A DNA stretch of 64,000 nucleotides, taken from assembly GCA_037126765.1 (NCBI GenBank), contig JBBCBC010000026.1, forward strand, positions 26,694,448 through 26,758,447, in the 5' to 3' direction. The notes beneath the pieces were generated by a model. It had not been told where the DNA came from. It saw nothing but the letters and a program-made list of their open reading frames with translations, and ran no database searches. This DNA comes from Stenogyne calaminthoides (Eukaryota > Streptophyta > Magnoliopsida > Lamiales > Lamiaceae). A program made the position numbers and the translations under genes. Positions 1-12,000 of the stretch are shown piece after piece. Position 1 is the stretch's first letter. Each line of letters starts with the position of its first letter.

Positions 1-420
1 TAATTTAATTAAGATTTTGTCATTTTTATTTGGTCCTATTTTTTTGTCCTTGAGTTGATACTATTGTTTTTCTTTGTTTTAAATCGGAAAAATAATAAAA
101 AACATCTTGGTGCGGTTTTGAAAAATTGTAATTATTTGAAAATACCAAAAATTCTCTCAATCACATTATCTTAATGATGTATGATTTGTGTTTGAATAAC
201 TCACTTACATTTCTGGGGTGACGACCTTGACTACCAAAATCTTTTAGATGATATCGAACAATCTGAGCTAAAATAGGCGTCGATTAAGGAATCCAGATTC
301 TCGAGAAAATATTCTTCAAAATCCGAATTTCTTTAATTAGTTAGGATTGTTCATTTAAAAATATTCCCACAATAAAAAATATGGTACCCTGAAGCACTTG
401 AAGCCCCTTTTTAGGGAAGA
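1..420. other. AT-rich DNA without a recognisable gene
   Basis: I see no coding region here. The first 120 bases hold phrases such as 'ttggtcctatttttttgtcc' that recur in the MITE-like repeats further right (5764-7240), so the left edge may be the tail of a similar repeat. Confidence 0.4.
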
Positions 421-870
421 TGTGAGCATCATTTAAAAGTTTTGGAGGCCCAAATTAACCCTTCCCCTATGTTCAAAGCAGTAGCAACCCAAAGTCATGG
501 TTAAGACGCAGTGAAAAATATTTTGCGATTGAAATATCATGGGAAGATAAGATGCGTTATGTAACTCGTTATATGGAAGGAGATGTGAGTATTTGGTGGC
601 AATGGATTAATGAAAATTAAAAAATCGGGCAAGCGATCTGATCGTTCAGTGGAAGGATTTTAAAAAGGAACTTATGGCGAGATTTGGACCATCCGATTTC
701 CTTGATTACAACGACATCTATTTTCGTCTTTTGTTGTGCATATACAATGAAATTCACATAGCCGCCGCGTCAAAGACTGGATCGAAGAAGGCCTCCTTCA
801 TGACTGTGACTTCGGCTGTTATGCGATGCTGCCGTGACGATCCGATGGCCACCCGCTAGCGAAATCTCAA
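421..870 (+). pseudogene. Decayed Ty3/gypsy retrotransposon gag fragment
   Basis: Read across two frames, this stretch gives a gag-like peptide: around 476-600 one frame reads NPKSWLRRSEKYFAI, then WEDKMRYVTRYMEG and WWQWI. After stops and a frame change it resumes at about 660 with FKKELMARFGPSDFLDYNDI. In Ty3/gypsy Gag proteins the capsid region has this order: an 'xxWLRRxExYF' segment, a 'WW' segment, then 'F...L..RFG'. Gag would form the virus-like particle of the element. No intact frame, protease, reverse transcriptase or LTR is seen nearby, so this is an old fragment. The family call rests on motif order only. Confidence 0.6.
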
Positions 871-1520
871 GACGTGACACCCTACATATTTTTGACTCAC
901 CCGTTGTTGAAGAAAATTGCGGCAAATGTCACGCTGATGCCCTTATACACCGAACTGGGCTTTTCCCCGTGCAGAATAAACAAGCTGGGCCAAATGTCCT
1001 TGATTTTGGGCCTTTTCCTTTTAATGTGATTAATGAAAAAGTTGGGCCATCTAACATATTCAGTAAACGCTGGAATTATTTTGTGGAGAATGACAAACAG
1101 GGGCTTCATACTATTAAGAGTAATTTGGATGGGCCTGATGATTTTAATAAAAGACGGTTTGAGCCTTTTATATTGGATAAAAGTAGGAGATGCATTCATC
1201 AATTTGATACTTGCAAAGATTCCTTCTGTTTTAGAAGGGCGCCCATCTTGTTATTACTCGTACACAGCAGTGCCCACCAGGTGCTCGATGAAAGTCGCAA
1301 CACATATTTGACATTATTCATAACAACAATCAAGAAACCAGTCTTACGAGTATTATAATCATGTAAGTACCACTTGTTCATATAATCTCATAATATTGTA
1401 TACTGCTACATCCAGAAAGTAACATGGCATTTGGTGAACTCCTTATTCAAAACCATTACTCCTATCTTCTTCATAACAATGGAAAGTCGTCAACTTGTGT
1501 AAATTTTGAGCTTTGCTGCA
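871..1520. other. Unrecognised region, possible transposon remnant, upstream of DUF2921 copy A
   Basis: An open frame of about 170 codons (834-1358, +) has no ATG-led family resemblance that I recognise. It repeats phrases of the type 'GP(N/F)..' and could be further debris of the element at 421-870. From about 1360 to 1520 the DNA is the likely promoter and leader of the DUF2921 gene. Confidence 0.3.
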
Positions 1521-4500
1521 ATGCCTTGTTCATGGACTTATATCTTCCTCTTTCTTTCTACTTGCATAATCTGCACACTTTCCGCCGTTTCATCATCAAC
1601 ATTTGTGTCATATGCTAAACATTGTTCTTCAATAGTCCCTGAATCCACCAAAACTATTCCCACTCACCAAATCTCTGTGCCTGAACTCACTACAACTTTT
1701 TTTACAGGTGGAGACCACTTTCTAGCCACGAAAATAGACCACCTAATTATCTACGGGACAAAGAATTTTACACTTAAAATCTTACCAGATTACTATGAAA
1801 CTTTGGCCCCTGACATCTACAAGGTCAGTGCCTCCTTGTACATTCAGTTCCCGTTCATCGTCTACACAAACTCTAGCCATGATGGATGGAGCAGGAGAAC
1901 ACAATACGGGGTCATGCACTTTTCGTTTGATGGTTTCTGGTCGGAGATTTCGAGGGATCTCTGTATGGTTGGATCTGCTCCGAGGGAGGTTGAGGGAAGT
2001 TATGATGCTGTCCTTAAGGTGAAATACGGGAGACAGTGAAATCAAACTATATATACAAGTGTTGTAAGTGGGAGTTTGGAGAGTGTAAGCTCAGTTGATG
2101 ATCCGGGCTACTTTGATCCAGTCTCGATATTCAGCTTCTCACCTCTTCCCAGATATAACTATTCGCTGGTTTCGAAAGTGATTTCAAGTGATTTTGGTGT
2201 TCCCAGATATCAATCTCTCAATTTGGGGTCGGACAAGTTTTGCACAGTTGTGGCATGGAGGTCGACGTTTATGGAGTTGGAATACGAAACGGGGTGCAAG
2301 CAACATCGGCATTGCTCTCCGCTTGGCAATGGTGGTGATGAGTTCATTGGGCTGAGATTTCTGCAGTTTAGTCCAATTGAGTGCTCTGATGATGAGAGAA
2401 AGTTGAGGTTTACTGCAAGGTTTAGAAATATCAGTTATGATGATCAGAGTGTTAGTATAGATTCAACGATGATTGGAGAGGCGTTGTGGGATGATAAGAA
2501 CAATCAACTGTTTGGTGTTGTCTGTCGACTCTTGGATCCTGTGAGCCACTTTGGGACCGCAGTAGGTGATTGTACAATGAGGCTGTCTTTGAGGTACCCT
2601 TCAATCTTGACTATCAGAGATGAAGCAAGAGTTGTAGGCCAATTATGGAGCTCCAAAAATGTTGATGATTCAGGGTACTTTAGAAAGATTGGTATCACTA
2701 CTTCTGATGACAATGGCGATGTTATCTTTCCGGAGAGACGATATGAGTACACGGAATTGGATAAAGCCAGAAAGATATGCCCTTTGATGAAGCCTGAGAT
2801 AAAGGTAAATTAATTTGGTACTTGTAAAAGTATAGTATATAATATTTTATTTTAGGGTAACACTTGTGTGCATTAGTTGCACCTTGCATCTGGTGCACAA
2901 CTAATATTATTCAATGAAAAGTGAAAAGGTATTTAGTAAAACAACTAATATATTTTAAAAGTGCATTTGAGTTGCACGGTACAACTGGTGCATTGAATAT
3001 TTGCCTTTATTATAAATAGATTAACAGAAGATTTTCCGACTGTGTTTAGTAAAAAATGGGATAATGTCCTTATTAACAAGTCTTCTTAAATTCTTGGGTG
3101 AGCATATATTTTTCATATCTCCCATTTACTTCGTATGCTTTGAACTTAATCCTTTTCAAATTTTGGTGAGCTTTTTCTTTTTAAAACAGCTATTAAATCA
3201 GTTTCTAATTTTAACCTTTGAAAGAAGCTGGGTCCACGTCTATTATATATGTCTGCATAAAGCAGTAAGAAGGCGGAGACGTAAGTCATATAGAGCAATA
3301 GGGCTTCTTTGATAATATTTCATTCTCAACTTGCTGTGTTTTTATTATTGTTTCTCCTGATCCTAGTTTAATACTAATAAATGTCTTGTTGTATTCTGCG
3401 GATTACACAAGTACATTCTTTAGGACAGTGCAAATTTGGACGCCTCAAGAATTTACATCTCCAGTTTTTATGTTTGATCTTTGATATTTGTTCTAACATC
3501 TTCAACAGAAGGGGTATACATATCCAGATGTCCAGCATTCCTATAATATGAGATTTGACATGTCTGTGAAAAACTCCAATGGTGATCAATTTGCTCATGG
3601 TTATACCACACCTCTTTGTGTTGGAAATGATTTACACCAAGGGTACAATATGGTTGTTGCATTAGCACCAGATTCTGCTGGTGAAATCGAAGAAGTTACG
3701 TATGAAGCAGAGAAGATTACCACTATTAATATGAGCTACAGAATTTTAATCTACCCTTTTGAAGATTTTTACTCGAGCTGGTTCCCAAATCCAAGTGTAT
3801 CTTTATATCTTTTCGATCAAGTGGAGATCACAGCTGAAGGAGTGTATGATGTTGAAACAGGACATCTCTGTATGGTGGGGTGCAGAAAATGGGTCCAGAA
3901 TTCGATTGTTTCAAGGGACTATGAGATTCTTGTGGAAATTGAGTATGCTCCGTTGAATAAAAAGAGAGGTGGTCTTACCAAGGGAAGCATAAAAAGCACA
4001 CGAGCAAAAACAGATCCTCTTTATTTCGACGATATGATCATCCAATCTGTTGCATATTACGTGGAGGATGCTAAAAGATCGATATGGAGAATGGAGTTTG
4101 AGATCACGATGATCTTGATATCCAACACGCTCATTTGCATCTTCGTGTGGATGCAGATCTTCCATGTTAAAAGGAATCCTGAGGTATCCTCTTTCGTCTC
4201 GATTCTCATGCTTGTAGTACTATCTGCAGGGCACATGATCCCGTTGATATTGAACTATGAAGCTGTGTCTGTTAAAAACTCAAACACAGAAAGAGTACAA
4301 CTTACGAATGGTGGTAGGATTGAAGCTAATGAAGTAACAGTTAGGTTGATCACTATGGTGGCGTTGTTGTTGCAAATACGCTTGCTCCAGTTAGTTTTGA
4401 CTGGTAAATGGGGCGTTGGTGAGATCTGGGCGGGGCTTGTTTCTTTCGTGATGTACGTTTTAGGTGGCTTGCTTGCTTTGCTATTGAACTCGATAAGGAA

Positions 4501-4897
4501 TAAACATTTACTGTGGGATGATTTGAGGTGTTATGCTGGTTTGATTCCTGATGGTTTTCTTCTTCCACAAATTGTTCTGAATCTCTTCAATGGTTCGACT
4601 ACCAAAGCTTTGTGTCCACTGTTCTATGTTGGGATGAGCTTCGTTCGATTGTTTCCCCATGCGTATAATCAGTACAGGACACAAAATTACCCGACGTATG
4701 ATGTTAGGGGAACGTACTACTACGCAAATCAAGATGTGGGTTTTTACTCGACAGCTTTGGATATTGTCATCTCTTGTCAGATAATTGTGTTTGTTGTGGT
4801 CGTGTTTCTGCAGCAACGGCATGGTGGCCGTTGCGTTCTTCCTCGAAAAATGTACAGAAAGGTCCCTACAGATGACATTGAGAGTGAGGACATCTAG
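1521..4897 (+). pseudogene. DUF2921 membrane protein, copy A, with premature stop
   Basis: This belongs to the plant DUF2921 family of secreted/membrane proteins; FLY1/FLY2 of Arabidopsis share the domain but add a RING finger, which is absent here. I place exon 1 at 1521-2804 and exon 2 at 3509-4897 (AAG|GTAAAT donor, ttcaacag|AAG acceptor, phase 0), together about 890 codons. The ATG at 1521 is chosen because it aligns with the start of copy C and leads straight into a signal peptide (PCSWTYIFLFLSTCIICTLS). An LCMVG motif occurs in both the N-terminal and the juxtamembrane part, and about six hydrophobic helices fill the last 270 residues. Codon 2037-2039 is TGA where copy C has Ser (TCA would be one change away). 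The frame stays open on both sides. Either the gene is dead, or translation starts at 2076, or the base is a sequence error. Confidence 0.75.
2855..3005. mobile_element. Short MITE inside the intron of DUF2921 copy A
   Basis: The 151-bp segment starts GGGTAACACTTGTGTGCAT and ends ATGCA(C/T)TGAATATTTGCC, weakly inverted ends. It is flanked by near-identical 9-bp sequences, TTTATTTTA (2846-2854) and TTTATTATA (3006-3014). The same end type and 9-bp duplication recur at 57503-57760. A 9-bp target duplication is typical of Mutator-like elements. It has no coding capacity. Confidence 0.5.
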
Positions 4898-5220
4898 AAA
4901 TGGTCTTCTCATGCAAGTGAATATTTTTCTTTTCCCCCTTTTTCTCTAGAATTTTTGTTTTTTGATGGAATATGTAACTTTGTGATTGTTTATTGTGTAT
5001 CCAAATTTCAGTTTAACTTTTAGCTGAGTTATTAACTTGCAATCAGAAAGTTGATTGGTTTCCAGAAATTTTAATGTTATGTTCTTTTATCTTTTGAAAA
5101 AAATGCCCTGTAAAATCAGCCAGAAATGACAGATTTCTGATAAAGTTGCAAGTCATTGTATTTTACGAATCTGTAGTACAATATATATGTGTCAGCATAT
5201 ATTAAAGCATCTATTTAGAG

Positions 5221-5507
5221 CTGTTAAATAAAAAGGCCGCAAAGTTCGACTTGGCTAGGCTCGTTTATATTGATAAACGTGTCGAGCTCGTGAAATACTT
5301 AAATTACTAACGAGTCTACTCAAGCTCGACTCGTTAGACTGGACAGTTAAGAATTTTCTTTAACTTTTATTAGGCTCGTTAGAATTGTTACCGAGTCTTG
5401 CCGAACTCTATTTGTAACTCGTTAACTTTATCGAGCCAATTCGAGCTCGGCTCGACAACTGCTAGAGTTGAACTCGAACTTCAAGTACTCGGCTTGAATA
5501 TAAACTC
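5221..5507. repeat. Degenerate GCTCG/GAGCTC-rich interspersed repeat
   Basis: The stretch downstream of copy A repeats words like 'aagctcgactcgtt' and 'gagctcggctcga' in both orientations. Similar text recurs at 12484-12600 and 28535-28622. Such AGCTCGA-rich repeats are common in plant genomes. I see no clear ends or target duplication, so the class is left open. The rest of 4898-5763 holds the 3' flank of copy A and nothing else recognisable. Confidence 0.45.
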
Positions 5508-5763
5508 CATCTACAATATATCCCTAGTCACTCTATTCTGTACAAAATTTTGACCCCCACTAAAGAAACTTAAATTCTTAACCCTCATCAATAATTCAAT
5601 AGGGGCTTTAATTTGGCAAACAAATAACTATAAAAAATCATGCTCATGCAGATACATAATTTTTTTCACGAAAACCCTACCCATAACAATAATTACCACC
5701 TGAAACCTAAGCTTAACCTCAACACAAATAACTTATTACTAACTTTTTCACATGTAATATCTT

Positions 5764-6036
5764 GGGGAAAAAGTTTTTTGTCCTATAACATTGACACTTT
5801 TTAGTTTTGGTCCTATTGATTATTACATTTATTTTTCGTCCGGTAATTTATATACTTTCGACTTTTTGGTCATTTTGACTTTTAAATTTTGATTTCCGTC
5901 CGGTAACTTACATACTTTTACCATTTTTTTGTTTATAATCATGTAAGTTATAGGACGAAAATAAAAATGTAAAAGTCAACATGACCAAAACAAAAAATTG
6001 GCAAAGTTAAATAGAACGAATAAAATCATTTTCCCC
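5764..6036. mobile_element. MITE with 8-bp target duplication, GGGGAAAA ends
   Basis: The 273-bp element starts GGGGAAAAAGTTTTTTGTCC and ends AATAAAATCATTTTCCCC, so the ends are inverted. It is flanked on both sides by a perfect AATATCTT (5756-5763 and 6037-6044). The body repeats 'cgtccggtaa(t/c)tta'. An 8-bp duplication fits hAT-type integration, but the termini are not a classical hAT end. It lies just beyond the 3' end of the NPF gene. Confidence 0.75.
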
Positions 6037-6063
6037 AATATCTTTTATGGAATCTACATATAA

Positions 6064-9000
6064 TTAAGCGGATAAATACGTGGAAATCGACTCATCCTCT
6101 TTAGACTTGAAATCCTCCTCATCATCATCCCAAACCCTGGTTTCATCACAGCATTTATAACTCCTGCTGCAGAATAAAAAGTATACGAAATTGAGAACGC
6201 AAAGAAAGCACAAAATCCAGTAATAGTAGTCGTAATGCCCCCTGTTCAAGTTGTTGGAAACCCAACTGTGTTTGCCAGCATTATCATTTTTGGAAGCGGT
6301 GTCGACAATACTGACAATCGCGCTCCCAACGAGGTTGGCAACGGCCATTCCGAGAGTGAAGAGGGCGACGGCGATGCTGCCCATGCTCTTGGGGAACTGG
6401 GAGTAGTAGAGCTCGATTTGGCCGATCGCGTTCAACGCCTCGCCTAGCCCGGTCAGGCAGTGTTGTGGTATTAGCCACATTGCTGACATTTCTACCTGTG
6501 GATGGAGTTTATATAACATGCATTATGTCGTCTCTGATGTAAAAGTCTTGTGTAAAGCAGTTTCATCGTGTGGAGAAAATGTCATTTTTACTTCAGCAAT
6601 ATCGGATAATTCCATTTTTAGTCCGATAACTTTTTATATTTTCAATTTTAGTCATGAATGTGTCAATTTCAATCTTTTTTTGTTGCAATATTGAAATTTC
6701 GGTGGAATCCCGCCGGAATAAGCTTCTCAATTTTGAAGTGTCACGTGAGGTGCACATGCTTATTCCAACGAGTTTTTAAAATTTCTGACAAAAAAAGACT
6801 GAAATTGACACATCCAGGACTATAATTAAAAAATTAAAAAGTTACAGGACTAAAAATGATATTTTCTCACATTGTGTGTGTGTTTAAGTTGTATTGTTTT
6901 GTCGGGATTAGTTGTTTCGTTCAGAAGTGTTGATAGGCTTGAAATTTAATTTCGTCCCATAATTTTGGATTTTTTTATCAAAAGATCATAAAAGAATTGG
7001 AAGTTTTCAATTTAATTAGTCCCGTAACTTACAAATTGGTTCAATTTTGGTCCTATTTTCACCAGAAATGAAGCGTGAGACTATATGATAGTGTTTCTTA
7101 TTTTCAGCTGAAAATAGAGCCAAAAGTTGACATTCTGCACAATTGATAAGTTATAGAACTAAAAATAAAAAATTTCAAATTGTTTGGACTTTGGACCTTC
7201 TTCAAAAAGTTTATAAATCCGTGGAACGAAATTGAATTTTAATTTCTATCAGTTGTATCATAACACGAAGTCATGTTGTGTTGATAAATTATCATACAGA
7301 CATACAGAATTACGACGTGTTCTTTTTCATAATGGTGGTGTTTTGTTTTTCTAACTGTTGGTGAAAAGAAAAATATGATCAACTAAGTAGAGAGTTGAAA
7401 CTCAGTGGAGTTTTTAAATTTGAATATAAAAAAAATTGGGATTAAAAATGAAATTTCCTACAGTTATATCATAGTCGAGTATAGTTTTAAAAAAGTTAGT
7501 TAAAATTAAATGGTTAAAATTAGATCTTAATTAATTAACTATTGTTAAATATTTTGATACTATTAAATTTAAATATACTTTTTCTTTGTTACCTGTCCCT
7601 TAGGATAGTCCGCCAATCCCTGATGGAGCGCGCGGGCCCTACGGGCCCGCTCCACTAGGGCAGACGCTGCCATAGCAAGGCAAGAAACGAAAAGCCCAAT
7701 CCCGATTCGGGTCGTGACCCGGAGGCCGCGTGGATTGTTGGTGTGCTTCGCGAGAACGGGAACAATGACCCGGTCATAGAGGGTGACCCACAAGGTCAGG
7801 GTAAGGACCGAGAAGAGGCCGAAGGAGCCCGGAGGTATCTTGAAGTTTCCGGCGAGTCGGCGGTCCAATGTGCTGGCTTGGAGCACCGGGAAAGTGTGTT
7901 GGCTTATGGTTACTGCAATCATGATTCCGGTGGACCAAATGGGCAGTAGTTGGATGAGTGTTTTGAGAACCTCCACCTGAATTACGCTGCATAGGGTCCA
8001 TGGGTCGGATGGCGACCCGTCCGGGTTTACCTCTTTCTCCGGGTTTCGTATAATGCAAGCTTTGTTCAAGAACCTAATTAACATAGGTACAAATGCATTA
8101 TGAATATTGAATAACTCTTTAGCGTACCCTTCAATAAAAATACCGTTTACAGAGTTACACGCCACACTTGCTTCATACAAAACTTTATCATGAATCACTT
8201 TTTATATTTTATTATTAAGTTGGAGTACATATTGAAATTCACCAATAAATTAACAAATAGATTTATTTCGGATGGGATTATCTCACACAAGAATGCAATT
8301 ATTATTTGCGTAGTAAAGCATGAGTTTGTACATAATTTGTCTATATAATTAAACATTAAAGTGGAACATGAAAATTGATATATAAATGTAATTTGAGGAA
8401 TGGAGAATGAACGATGAAAACATGATTAAAATGATTTAATAAGAGTGGCATTTTAGTACGTATAAGTTAAAACGTATGAGAGCTAGCATGCGATTTGGCA
8501 TGCACCACTAGGAACAAAATTGGCGTCAATAATCGTAACATAATTAATGAATATTCAAATTTAATAATGACGCTGAAGAAAATGATATTTATTATACACA
8601 TCTTAAATGTCAAAATTAAAAGTACCGTCAATCGTAATTATATATTTTAATATATAATACTTTAAACAAAACTTTGGTGTCTTTTCCATTAAAACAAAAC
8701 GTAACTTTTGCAAATGAAAAATGTATGTTTTGATCAGTTCTATATGGCTATAGCTTGATTTTGACATATAACAAATCCATTCAAATTTATTTAATTTGAG
8801 GTAATTAATTGGTAGTTTGGTACTAATTTCCGAGTGATTTTGTGTGGAATTTGGGAAGAAAATGATCCTACAAACTAGAAATTGTGCAGGTTCAGTTTTT
8901 TTTTCTTTTTTTATCTAATTTTTTTATTATGTGTAATTTTTTTAGGTGGTCATAATCAATGGCGGAGCCACGTGAGGGTCAGGACGGGCTCCAGCCAACC

Positions 9001-12000
9001 CAAATCTTAGAAACATATTTTTTATATATTGAAAAAATAATTATTATTTAGCACATTCACAAAGATTGAACATTTGACCTCTTCAAAATAAGAATTGCAC
9101 TTAAAACCAAATAACTTCCAATTAAAATCAATGTTTTTAAAACCGGACCAGTCATCGAACCGGTAAGTGAATTGGTTTATTGGGTCATTGGTTCGACCGG
9201 TTGAACCGTTGTAAAAAAACCGGTTGATTTTATATATATTATAATATGTATTATAAAATTTAGTAGTATTCCTATGATATATAACAAACATATATGCACA
9301 CATATAATTAAGAAAAAACTTACCAGCCCTATTCCATGAAATGTTTTAGGCCCAAAATATTATGGCTAATTGATTTAAGAACTTATATTGGCCCATAAGT
9401 ATGTCTCTCCCCATATTAATGCAAACCCTAAAATTAGAGCGCGCAATCCTTTTCTTCTATCTACCTACCCAGTTTTCACCGGCCGCCATCTTCACGATTT
9501 AGCAATTATTTATTTTTTCGTAAATTTCATTTTTGGCCTTTATCTAAGATCTGGAAATGCCACGATGATGTTTCTTAACTTCCAACGTGTATTCTCCACA
9601 GATTTTTGAGGTATCCATTCAAAGAATGGCCTTGTAGTTTGGCATCTTCTCTCTAAGTTTCGTCTGCGCCCGCCCAGATTCCTTTCTCTCCTTTTTTTTT
9701 TTTTTTTTTTTAATTATTGGAAGAAAATCGGTTTCACCGGTTTGCTGATTCACCGGTTCAACTCGGTTTTTAACCGGTTCATGCCGATTTTAATTTAAAC
9801 CGCTATACCCTATTAACCGGACCGGCACCGTGACCGGTTCCCGGTTAACCCGGTCGGACCGGCCGATCAGATCCGATTTTAAAAACACTGATTAAAACCA
9901 TATATTATTTATAATATAAAAATATTTAACCTTTTAAACTTATTAAAATCAGTTAAATTAAGACAAATTCTCTTATGAAAAATTTTCATCGCATGAAACA
10001 AAATTCTTACTAATACCATAACATTAATTTATTGATACTTTTACTTTTATGAATTAATATCACAATGTTTACACGCACATAAATATTATGGTACTAATTT
10101 ATATAACTGTAATGATATGAATTTCATATTTTGAATAATTTTAGCATGAAATGACTTTTTAAATTAAAAGCCCTAAACTTCTCTCAAAAGCACAAATCAA
10201 ATTATTAGAAACAAAAAAAGCTCTCCCTAACTCTATACTACTGATAAAAAAAATTGTCTTTTATTTTTCTGTAATGTGTTAGTGTATTATATTAATTATT
10301 ACCCCACCCTAATTTTTTTTCCTAGATCCGCCATTAGTCATAACAAGACCCAACCCTAAAGTTTTCAAACTTAATGTACTAATTTGGAAATGCAACATAT
10401 AAGAATAAAGAGGCACGGTGAGACGGAATGTAATTTGAGACATTAATTCTTTAACGCTTTGGGAGGTGTGAGTGTTAATTGTGCTAAGTTACGCTCCGTC
10501 TCATGCATAATACCGTCTCATGCGAGTTTTTGTGAGGAATAAAACCATAAAAACAAGAAAGTTAATTCACCCACCCCATGATTAGAGCTAATATTTTCCC
10601 CTTAAATTTCTAAAAATATGTAGTAATTCAATTTATCATTTTCAAAATATCAAGTAATTTGAGAGAGAATGATCATCACCTCAATTTAGGCGACGGAACA
10701 CCAGGCGCCTTGGCATAATAATACCGAAACCCCTCATCAGATGCGTCAATCAATTTCCTCTTCCTCCAAGACGCGACCAAAACCTGGGCCAAGCCCGTGA
10801 GCAAACTCTTATTGGGCCTCACCTTCACATACATCTTCGAGCCCAAAAAGAACATAACCGTAGAAAACAACATGAGGCCCACCGGCACCCCAAACCCGAC
10901 CACCCACCCCCACTCATTCTGGATGTACACCACCACCGTGAGTGCCACCATGAGCGATACACCCACCGAGGCGTAGTACCAGTTGAAGAAGCTCTGGAGA
11001 ACCCTCGGGTCGTGGAATTGGTCGGCGCCGAAGGCCAGGGAGCAGGGTCGGACGCCGCCGGCGCCGACTGATAGCAACGCGAAAGCGGTGAACAGGAAGG
11101 CGTATTGTCCGGCGTGTGGCTTCAATCCGGCCGGTGGTTGAGCCTCTTTTATTATGGCGGTTAACCATAGTACAATTAGTCCCTGCAAAATCAATGGATA
11201 TATATTATATTGATTTCATGGCCCAAATAAATAAAAATACTATTGTTTTTTAAAAAACCAAAAGGGAACTTAAAAATAAAAAACCTTAAATTGAGGAAAA
11301 ATCAAATAAAAATTGAAACCACGTTTGGAACATTTGTGAAATGTGGTCTTGTATTGATACTCAACTTATAAATTGAACTAATGTATGGATCTCTTCGTTT
11401 TGATCGACTTGATTAAGATGGTATTTTGGATGTCTAGTAAGTAATTTCATTTGAAAAAAAAAACATAAATATTCATAAAATTGGAAATTAATATGCGTAT
11501 TTTGACAAAAGTGAATTAAATTGGAACAGAAAATTAATAGAGATGAGTTTATAAATAGTCTACATAAACTAATTTTTTTTATATTTGTACTCTTTTCTTG
11601 GATTTAAAATCTGCAATAAACTAAACGTTTGAAATAAGGAAAAAAGAAGAATGAAATGAAAAGACTCCTCACTGAAAGCACGATAATAGTTCCAAAGCAG
11701 ATAACGAGGAATCGACCAAAGTAAGAATCAGAGAAAAAAGCTCCCAAAATTGGCATGAAATTGGAAATTGCATTCCATATGAACAAAGTGGTTGTTCCAC
11801 CAGCTGCACTGAAATTATATGATGACATCAGGTACAATATCATATTTGGTTGTAGCCCATATGCTGCTATTTTCTCAAACGCCTCATTTGCTGCATCCAC
11901 AATATATATAATCATAATCATAATCAAAATCAAAATTAAAATTTTAAAAATCACTTCACTATATATATATATATACGTACCTATGATGAAAGGCATGGTC

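Noticed and set aside
834..1358. A 174-codon open frame as a gene
   Set aside because: It has no recognised family motif, both strands are open here, and it lies beside gag debris; treated as a remnant.
1506..1520. TTG at 1506 as the start of DUF2921 copy A
   Set aside because: TTG is not a plausible plant start; the ATG at 1521 aligns with the start of copy C.
3064..3312. 82-codon ORF within DUF2921 copy A intron
   Set aside because: It has leucine/phenylalanine-rich, AT-driven composition and no homology; it is inside a well-supported intron.
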